From Parvularculaceae bacterium UBA4496 (GTDB lineage: Bacteria; Pseudomonadota; Alphaproteobacteria; Caulobacterales; Parvularculaceae): a DNA stretch of 31,115 bases. Shown here one piece after another: positions 25,369 to 31,115 of the stretch; positions within the stretch are counted from its first letter, which is position 1, and every line of letters starts with the position of its first letter. The notes beneath the pieces were generated by a model. That model searched no databases. It had not been told where the DNA came from and worked only from the letters and a program-made list of their open reading frames with translations. Position numbers and translations under genes: made by a program. Location of the stretch: contig DGNI01000081.1 of assembly GCA_002388885.1 (NCBI GenBank), positions 1 to 31,115 of the forward strand, given 5' to 3'.

Positions 25369-25818
25369 ATGTCTAGCCGCTTTGCCGCTGTAATTATTGT
25401 TGTTTTTACCGCCTTTTCCCTGCAAGGAGCGATGGCGGAAAGCCAAGTCTATACCAAGTTGTTTTCCAACCTCGCCGTAGATGGCTACGACCCGGTCGCC
25501 TATTTCGAACAAGGCGAACCAACGAAAGGGTCGAACGACCATTCATTCGAATATAACGGGGCCGAGTGGCGATTCGCCTCGGCGGAAAACCTTGAGGCCT
25601 TCAAAGCCGATCCGGAAGCATACGCCCCTCAATATGGCGGCTATTGCGCCTGGGCCGTGTCACAGAATTACACGGCGCGCGGAAACCCGAAAAACTGGAC
25701 CATCGTCGATGGCAGGCTTTACCTGAACTATAACGACGAAATCCAGGCGCGCTGGGAGAAGGACATCCCGGGCTTTATCGCCCTCGCGAATGAAAACTGG
25801 CCAAACATTCTAAACTAA
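25369..25818 (+). CDS. Secreted YHS-domain protein
   Basis: 149 residues from ATG 25369, which follows AGGA by 7 bases; the frame continues upstream to 25291 but the extra residues look non-coding. A signal peptide (about 1-24, ending AMA) is followed by a YHS domain with AVDGYDPVAYFEQG (about 35-48) and YGGYCAWAVS (about 89-98), the pattern seen in exported YHS proteins. YHS domains are small and probably bind metal; the function of this secreted type is not established. It stands alone on the plus strand and ends at a double hairpin. Confidence 0.88.
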   Translation: MSSRFAAVIIVVFTAFSLQGAMAESQVYTKLFSNLAVDGYDPVAYFEQGEPTKGSNDHSFEYNGAEWRFASAENLEAFKADPEAYAPQYGGYCAWAVSQNYTARGNPKNWTIVDGRLYLNYNDEIQARWEKDIPGFIALANENWPNILN

Positions 25819-25823
25819 TTCCC

Positions 25824-25897
25824 AAGATCGATTTTGGCCCTTCCCTTGCGAAATCGATCTTGACGGCGCCGCTTCGCCCCCCCCAAGCGGCGCCGTC
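25824..25897. terminator. Tandem perfect hairpins between convergent YHS and M28 genes
   Basis: Hairpin 1: AAGATCGATTT (25824-25834) pairs with AAATCGATCTT (25851-25861), 11 bp, 16-base loop. Hairpin 2: GACGGCGCCGCTT (25862-25874) pairs with AAGCGGCGCCGTC (25885-25897), 13 bp, 10-base C-rich loop. They abut directly. A TTTTTT run at 25910-25915 is a little distant. They probably end plus-strand transcription, and perhaps minus-strand transcription as well. Confidence 0.75.
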
Positions 25898-25919
25898 TCT
25901 CATTGCTGATTTTTTCAGA

Positions 25920-27644
25920 CTATTCGGCAGTAGCCCGCTGTTCATCACGCAGCGCCCGGAATTCGTTTCCTTCATACCAGTTTGGCCAAATATCCGAGTA
26001 CGCCATATCGGCGCCAACCTCGAACAGGATGGTCATGGAATTAGTCATGCCGGAAAGATCCCAGTCCGCGGAATATTCATCGGCGGGCTTGTGGTAACGG
26101 TTGGCCGTATAATCGTCGACAAGCGCCTTACCTGCTTCCTCGCCGCCGTCTACGAGATCGATACCAGAGTCAGCGTAAAGCATCGGCACGCCTTTCTTGG
26201 CGAGCGAGATATGGTCTGACCGGTAAAAATATCCTTTCTCCGGTTCGGCGTCAGGCCGCAGATACATATCGCGCTTGTCCGCGGCCTTCTTAAGCAAGTC
26301 TTCAAGCTCGGAGGCGCCGTAGCCGACCACCATCAGATCTTTCGCCGGCGGCATTGGGATCACACCGTCGATATTAATGCCGCCTACGATCTGCGCAAAT
26401 GGCACGATCGGGTCTTCGCCGAGATAAGCCGAACCGAGTAGTCCTGATTCCTCCGCCGTTACTGCTGCGATGATGACGGAACGCGCCGGGCGCGTTTCCG
26501 TATTCATGAAGGCTTCGGCAATTGTCAGGATGCTTGCGGTTCCCGTAGCGTTGTCGACGGCGCCGTTTGAAATCTGATCCCCATCCGCATCAGGGTTACG
26601 CCCAAGGTGATCCCAATGCCCCATATAAAGAACATATTCGTCGGGCCGCTCGGCGCCGGGAATGACGCCGACGACATTGGCTGATTTAGACCGCCGGATT
26701 GTGTTTGTAATTTTGCCCGAAGATTTCAAATCACCCATGGGCATGGCGGAAAAGCCAGCAGTCTTTGCGGCTTCCGCCGCTTCATCGAAATTCATGTCGG
26801 CCTTTGCAAAAAGGTCACGCGCAACGCTTTCCTGTATCCATCCCTCAAGCGCAATGCGTCCGGCGCCGCCGTCCGGGCGTTCAAGATCCAGTTGCGCGCC
26901 GGTCCAGCTTCCCTCGACAACGCCCCAGCCATAAGCGGCGGGCGCGGTCTGGTGCACGACGATGGCGGCGGCGGCGCCCTGCCGGGCTGCCTCTTCATAT
27001 TTGTATGTCCAACGGCCGTAATAGGTCATGGCGCGCCCATTGAAGAGATCCGGGTCTTCGGTTGCATAACCCGGATCGTTGACAAGCATGACGACAGTCT
27101 TGCCAGTGACGTCAACGCCATCGTAATCGTTCCAGCCATATTCAGGCGCGACAACGCCGTAGCCGACGAACACAAGATCGCTTTCCTCAAAGGAAACCTC
27201 TTCAACGACGCGTTTTGTCCAGTAGACCGTCTCCGGGCCGTATTCGAGTTCTTCTCCGTTGATAGAGAAACTCGAACCATCCCTTTGCAGGGTCAGTTCG
27301 ACAAGCGGCACCGCCTGTTCATAAGAATCCCCATTGCCGGGCTGGAGGCCGATTTCCTGCATCTCATTGATCAGCCACTGCCGGGTCTTTTCACCACCCG
27401 GCGTGGTCGGCGCGCGGCCTTCAAACTCATCTGAGGAAAGCGTTGCAATGCGTTCGCGCAAATGCTCTTCGTTAATCGGCGCCAGGACTAATGCGTCTTC
27501 GTCAGCGACGGCGCCATCTTCGAAAGAAGCATCCGTTTCCGTGGCGCTTGGTTCGTTAGCATCGGACGCAGTGTCCGGTCCGCCGCATGCCGCAAGCGTG
27601 AACGTCATAAGCAGCGCCGAAATCGCAGTTGTCTTGGTAGTCAT
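25920..27644 (-). CDS. M28 family zinc aminopeptidase lipoprotein with PA domain
   Basis: 574 residues; ATG with AGGAAGGG upstream. The lipoprotein signal ends in LAAC (Cys20), followed by a long acidic low-complexity linker (about 23-55). A PA-type insert lies before the catalytic region (about 150-290). Zinc and catalytic residues appear in GHWDHLG (His343, Asp345), NGAVDNATG (about 360-368), TAEESGLLGS (about 391-400) and DHISLAKKGVPM (about 475). This is the M28 aminopeptidase pattern: it removes residues from peptide N-termini, probably outside the inner membrane. The terminal His ligand is likely in the late YHKPADEY segment (about 525). Confidence 0.92.
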   Translation of the reverse strand: MTTKTTAISALLMTFTLAACGGPDTASDANEPSATETDASFEDGAVADEDALVLAPINEEHLRERIATLSSDEFEGRAPTTPGGEKTRQWLINEMQEIGLQPGNGDSYEQAVPLVELTLQRDGSSFSINGEELEYGPETVYWTKRVVEEVSFEESDLVFVGYGVVAPEYGWNDYDGVDVTGKTVVMLVNDPGYATEDPDLFNGRAMTYYGRWTYKYEEAARQGAAAAIVVHQTAPAAYGWGVVEGSWTGAQLDLERPDGGAGRIALEGWIQESVARDLFAKADMNFDEAAEAAKTAGFSAMPMGDLKSSGKITNTIRRSKSANVVGVIPGAERPDEYVLYMGHWDHLGRNPDADGDQISNGAVDNATGTASILTIAEAFMNTETRPARSVIIAAVTAEESGLLGSAYLGEDPIVPFAQIVGGINIDGVIPMPPAKDLMVVGYGASELEDLLKKAADKRDMYLRPDAEPEKGYFYRSDHISLAKKGVPMLYADSGIDLVDGGEEAGKALVDDYTANRYHKPADEYSADWDLSGMTNSMTILFEVGADMAYSDIWPNWYEGNEFRALRDEQRATAE

Positions 27645-27811
27645 TAGAATACGCCCTTCCTGAGAATCATCCTGAAGAAAGCGGGAGAGTGCCGCCTTGC
27701 CGGTATCAGGTCAAACGGATGTTTATGGACGTGAAGAGGTCGGCTGATTATCGCGTCACAATCTACCCAAAAGGCAGATCAATGCTCAAAAAGGCGATAA
27801 ATTCGTGATCG

Positions 27812-28708
27812 CTAACGCGTAATGGACGTGATTTTGAGCGCCCGGGCGCCGTCGCGATTGCCAAGCGCACCCGTCATTTTAAGTCGCGAAGCCGATTTAT
27901 GAGCTGGTGCGAAAGCGACGTCATCTATGGTTGCCGTCTGTAAATTAATGACCTCACCAGCCTTCATATTCATCAGCCGGTTGATGTCGATGTCCTGCAG
28001 CGCCAGCACGGTGCGCATTTCCACCTTGGACCATGACGCCAGACGCAAAAGGCCCTGCTTCCACTTTTCCTGTGCAACGGCGCGCTCGGCCCGGTTATGA
28101 TCGCGCACCGACGCGATGCAGTTCTCCGATGCGATGACGATTACTGTTCCTAACGCTTCGCCTTCAATCGTCTGGGCGTTAAGCGAAAACATCACGGAAC
28201 GCTGACACTCATTTAGCAAGTCAAACCGTCTCGGGTCAGCGCCGCTGGCGATCAGTTCCAGTGCGCCTTTGACGGCGCCGCACTGACCCGCTTTTTCGAA
28301 AATCATTTCAGCCGCCGGTTTCGCCAGTGCTTTAGCAAGCCTGCGGTCGATCGCGCTCACCTCTTCCGGCGCCGGATCGGGTTTGTCGCGCGTTGAGGAC
28401 AGCGACCAACCGGCAGCCGTCATGGCGGCGTCCATATCGAGTATGACGAGAAAATCCTGTTCGCCATTGAGGCGGAAGTGGTAGATCGCAGATGTTGCAT
28501 TGAACGGCGCCAACGCTGCGCCCATACGGATGAAGCCCGCGGATTCATTTTCTGCAAGCTCGCACTTTTCTCCATAAAAGGCTGTGAATGCCGGCGCGAT
28601 TGCAGCCGCAAAAGCCGACGGAACAGGCTTGATGAGATCAATCGGACCTTCATCACGAACGCCGCAACCGATTTTCTTCTTCAGAATGTGCGGGGGCTTT
28701 TCACTCAT
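27812..28708 (-). CDS. Divergent FliM/FliN-family flagellar motor switch protein
   Basis: 298 residues from ATG 28708, with GGAG 6 bases upstream; a longer frame to 28762 lacks this. The C-terminal ~80 residues look like a SpoA (FliM/FliN C-terminal) domain: a Val-Glu-Met strand, LALQDIDINRLMNMKAGEVINL, and a closing RALKITSI strand. The middle resembles the FliM CheC-like domain only loosely. The usual N-terminal CheY-binding EIDALL-type helix of FliM is not seen; the first 30 residues are Lys/Gly-rich. It would belong to the cytoplasmic C-ring, setting rotation direction. It is divergent from motB, which supports a flagellar role. Confidence 0.75.
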   Translation of the reverse strand: MSEKPPHILKKKIGCGVRDEGPIDLIKPVPSAFAAAIAPAFTAFYGEKCELAENESAGFIRMGAALAPFNATSAIYHFRLNGEQDFLVILDMDAAMTAAGWSLSSTRDKPDPAPEEVSAIDRRLAKALAKPAAEMIFEKAGQCGAVKGALELIASGADPRRFDLLNECQRSVMFSLNAQTIEGEALGTVIVIASENCIASVRDHNRAERAVAQEKWKQGLLRLASWSKVEMRTVLALQDIDINRLMNMKAGEVINLQTATIDDVAFAPAHKSASRLKMTGALGNRDGARALKITSITR

Positions 28709-28847
28709 AGATACTCCGATAGGCAAGTCAGATGAATTCGCTACCACGCCATTAACCATCAATAGCTATAAATTAAGTAAACGCGTAAAAGCGCCCGTAA
28801 GCAATTTTCGCTAACCATCTCAGTCGATTGCAATCTGGTGGGATGGT

Positions 28848-29717
28848 ATGGCTGGGCGAGCGGCGAGCGCGGCGCCGATCATTATTAAGAAAAAGAAGGT
28901 CATCGCGGGCGGCGGCCATCACGGCGGCGCGTGGAAGGTGGCCTATGCCGACTTCGTTACTGCGATGATGGCCTTTTTCCTTCTGATGTGGCTCCTCAAC
29001 GCCACCACGGAGGACCAGCGCAAGGGACTTGCCGACTATTTCAACCCGTCCATTCCGATTTCCAAGGTGTCTGGAGGCGGCAGTGGCGCTCTTAACGGCT
29101 CGTCAGTATTTACCGATGAGCAACTTTCACGCGACGGGACCGGCGCTGTAAACGAATATCCGAATAGCCAGGAAGTGCCTGTTAACGGGCCTGAAAACTC
29201 CATGGACGCCCCGCTGGAAGGCAAAGGCGTCGATAATGAGATCGGAGACGCCGAAAAGAGCCTTGAATCCGTCCAGAGTGAAATAGACGCCGAGACGATG
29301 ACCGCCCTAGAGGGCGATCTTGCCAAACACATCCAGACTCGGATGACGCCGGACGGCCTTGTTATCGAGCTCGTCGATGCTGACGGCCGGCCGCTTTACA
29401 ACGTCGGATCATCAAACCCGTCGCGAACGCTTTACGATTTGTTAGAAGTCATTGCGCCCGTGTTAGCAACGGTCAGTAATAACATGGCGATTGTCGGACA
29501 CACGGACGCGCACGCTTTTTCCAGCAACGCCAATTACACAAACTGGGAGCTTTCAACCGATCGGGCGCATGCGGCCCGTCGCATGCTTATCAAGAACGGC
29601 ATTCCTGTTTCGCAGGTTGTACAGGTTACCGGTAAAGCTGACACTGAACCTTTTTCCGATGATCCTTACGCCCCACAGAACAGGCGCATCGCGATTACTT
29701 TATTGACAAAAAAATAA
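28848..29717 (+). CDS. motB: Flagellar motor stator protein MotB
   Basis: 289 residues; ATG behind a GGTGGGATGG stretch. A basic N-terminus (KKKK) is followed by the single transmembrane helix (about 31-51) in the form WKVAYADFVTAMMAFFLLMWLL-like sequence, in which Asp35 is the conserved proton-accepting residue. A Gly/Ser/acidic linker (about 75-150) leads to the OmpA/MotB peptidoglycan-binding domain (about 165-289), which contains IVGHTDAHA and NWELSTDRAHAARRML. MotB with MotA forms the proton channel that drives rotation. motA is not in the window. flgE follows after 92 bp. Confidence 0.95.
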   Translation: MAGRAASAAPIIIKKKKVIAGGGHHGGAWKVAYADFVTAMMAFFLLMWLLNATTEDQRKGLADYFNPSIPISKVSGGGSGALNGSSVFTDEQLSRDGTGAVNEYPNSQEVPVNGPENSMDAPLEGKGVDNEIGDAEKSLESVQSEIDAETMTALEGDLAKHIQTRMTPDGLVIELVDADGRPLYNVGSSNPSRTLYDLLEVIAPVLATVSNNMAIVGHTDAHAFSSNANYTNWELSTDRAHAARRMLIKNGIPVSQVVQVTGKADTEPFSDDPYAPQNRRIAITLLTKK

Positions 29718-29809
29718 AACGCAAAACCCGTTTACCATTAGGGGTTCCTTAAACAGCGGTGCGATAAACCTAACGACAGCAATAAATTTTTCCGGAGTGG
29801 GAGACTGTT

Positions 29810-31114
29810 ATGGGGATTTCGTCGTCGCTGAATGCTGGCGTGATGGGACTTGCCGTCAATGCGGTGAAACTGGGTACAATCTCGGACAATATCGCAAACT
29901 CACAGACTTACGGCTACAAACGCGCCGAGTCGGAATTCGCAGATATGGTCCTGCGTCAGACAAGCGGCGATTATTCCGCAGGCGGCGTTCGCGCAATGAC
30001 ATATCGTGACGCAGGCGCGCAAGGATCCCTCGTTACAACTGCGAATTCCACTGATATTTCAATTTCAGGCCGCGGCATGCTGCCGGTAACGGATGTTGGC
30101 GGCATCAACGCTTCTCCTAACGACCGCTCTTTGATGCTTGCATCCACCGGATCTTTCTTCACGGACGAACAGGGCTACCTACGCACGTTATCCGGTTTAT
30201 ACCTCATGGGCTGGCCAGCGGACATTAACGGCAATGTCGCCTCGCCGCCGCGTGACAGCGCGACGGCGCTCGAACCCGTTCGCGTCAACCTCAACCAGTT
30301 CGCTGCTGCCCCGACTACGCAAATTCAGCTTGGCGTGAACTTGCCGGCGACGGAAACCGAGGCTGGCGCTGCAGGCACGGCGTTTGATCTTCCGATCGAA
30401 TATTTCGACACGCTTGGCCGTTCACAAACATTGAATGTTGAATTCACGCCGGTCGTGCCGGGTTCCGGCTCATCCAATGAGTGGAATGTTAACATCTATG
30501 ACGAGGCCGGCAATCCGGCTGTCGCCATCGCCAGCTTCAACGTCACGTTTGACACCAGCGTTTCAGGCGGCGGGTCTGTCGCCTCTATCACGCCTGGTGC
30601 AGGCGCGACTTATGACGGCGCAACGGGCAACCTGACGATCAACACTGCATCGAGCCCGATTGATATCTATGTCGGCACAGCGGGCGTCCCCTCGCCGCTG
30701 ACACAGCTTTCGGGCAGCTTCGCACCGCTGTCGGTGACGAAGGATGGCGCCCCGATCGGCAATCTCAGCTCCGTTGAAATCGACGAGCGCGGATTCCTGC
30801 AGGCGATTTATGAAACCGGCTTCCGCCGTACGATCTATCAGGTTCCGGTCGCCGACGTGCCAAACTTCAAAGGCCTTAACGCAGTCGGCAATTCCGCTTT
30901 CACCGTTACTCAGGACAGCGGCGACGTTTATTTCTGGGATGCGGGCGACGGACCAGCTGGCCTCACCATCGGCTTTGCACTGACGGAATCGACGACCGAC
31001 ATCGCGTCAGAACTGACCGACCTTATTCAAACGCAGCGCGCTTATTCATCGAACGCGAAGATCATTCAGACGGTCGATGAAATGCTGCAGGAAACAACGG
31101 ACATCATCCGGTAG
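29810..31114 (+). CDS. flgE: Flagellar hook protein FlgE
   Basis: 434 residues, complete: the TAG at 31112-31114 is one base before the window end. ATG follows GGAGTGGGAG. The N-terminal rod/hook motif (LNAGVMGLAVNAVKLGTISDNIANSQTYGYKR-like, about 7-38) and C-terminal DLIQTQRAYSSNAKIIQTVDEMLQ-like helix (about 407-430) are the paired D0 coiled coils of the axial proteins. The YFDTLGRSQTLNVEF stretch (about 200-214) is typical of FlgE D2. At 434 residues it is too long for FlgF or FlgG. It is exported through the flagellar type III system to build the hook. Confidence 0.93.
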   Translation: MGISSSLNAGVMGLAVNAVKLGTISDNIANSQTYGYKRAESEFADMVLRQTSGDYSAGGVRAMTYRDAGAQGSLVTTANSTDISISGRGMLPVTDVGGINASPNDRSLMLASTGSFFTDEQGYLRTLSGLYLMGWPADINGNVASPPRDSATALEPVRVNLNQFAAAPTTQIQLGVNLPATETEAGAAGTAFDLPIEYFDTLGRSQTLNVEFTPVVPGSGSSNEWNVNIYDEAGNPAVAIASFNVTFDTSVSGGGSVASITPGAGATYDGATGNLTINTASSPIDIYVGTAGVPSPLTQLSGSFAPLSVTKDGAPIGNLSSVEIDERGFLQAIYETGFRRTIYQVPVADVPNFKGLNAVGNSAFTVTQDSGDVYFWDAGDGPAGLTIGFALTESTTDIASELTDLIQTQRAYSSNAKIIQTVDEMLQETTDIIR

Positions 31115-31115
31115 C

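Noticed and set aside
29718..29809. Terminator after motB or sigma-28 box (TGCGATAA) before flgE
   Set aside because: Only a 4-5 bp stem can form, and no TAAA lies 15 bases before the -10-like element.
1..31115. Mobile elements, CRISPR arrays, tRNA or rRNA genes
   Set aside because: No transposase or integrase motifs, no regularly spaced direct repeats, and no tRNA- or rRNA-like sequence was seen by eye; a tool search could still find a small RNA.

Overview
The window looks like ordinary chromosome of an alphaproteobacterium. The best support is the DUF1476 gene (10696-11019), which matches the alphaproteobacterial F1Fo-ATP synthase zeta-subunit family. A split purS/purQ pair, a squalene-hopene cyclase and a beta-helix/diheme-cytochrome lipoprotein pair (from memory, typical of Hyphomonas-like and other marine bacteria) fit the same picture. 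A Parvularculales/Hyphomonadales-like marine species is my guess from gene content, not something the sequence proves. I saw no rRNA, tRNA, CRISPR array, insertion sequence or integrase.

Layout. (1) 1-5706, envelope and regulation: the start of a secreted Gly/Asn-rich repeat protein (minus), a membrane-anchored trypsin-like protease, then a two-gene operon of a sensor-less sigma-54 activator and a LysM plus outer-membrane beta-barrel protein. (2) 5729-7312 (minus): lemA and an HtpX-like M48 protease. (3) 7472-9176: calcineurin-like phosphoesterase and diacylglycerol-kinase-type lipid kinase. (4) 9180-11019 (minus): SDR oxidoreductase, LysE-type exporter, ATP synthase zeta subunit. (5) 11283-13579: purC, a hypothetical gene, purS and purQ; purL does not follow. 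(6) 13580-15068 (minus): an amidase broken by a frameshift. (7) 15170-18314: beta-helix lipoprotein, diheme c-type cytochrome lipoprotein and a membrane-anchored alpha/beta hydrolase, probably one operon. (8) 18311-22861: squalene-hopene cyclase (minus), diverging from a persulfide-dioxygenase-like hydrolase and a malonyl-CoA-synthetase-like enzyme. (9) 22862-27644: GNAT acetyltransferase and DUF885 hydrolase (minus, overlapping), a secreted YHS-domain protein (plus), a double hairpin, and an M28 peptidase lipoprotein (minus). (10) 27812-31114, flagellar: a divergent FliM-like protein (minus), motB and flgE (plus).

The strongest candidate for an undescribed system is the 15170-17516 lipoprotein pair: two exported lipoproteins, one a beta-helix and one a diheme cytochrome, separated by one base and with no known function. 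Second is the sigma-54 activator/LysM-barrel operon behind a perfect 16-bp palindrome. Third is the FliM-like protein, which keeps only a recognisable C-terminal SpoA domain. Five of six convergent gene pairs are 22 bp apart or less, or overlap, so transcript ends here are mostly not simple hairpin terminators; the exception is the YHS/M28 pair, with two perfect hairpins.
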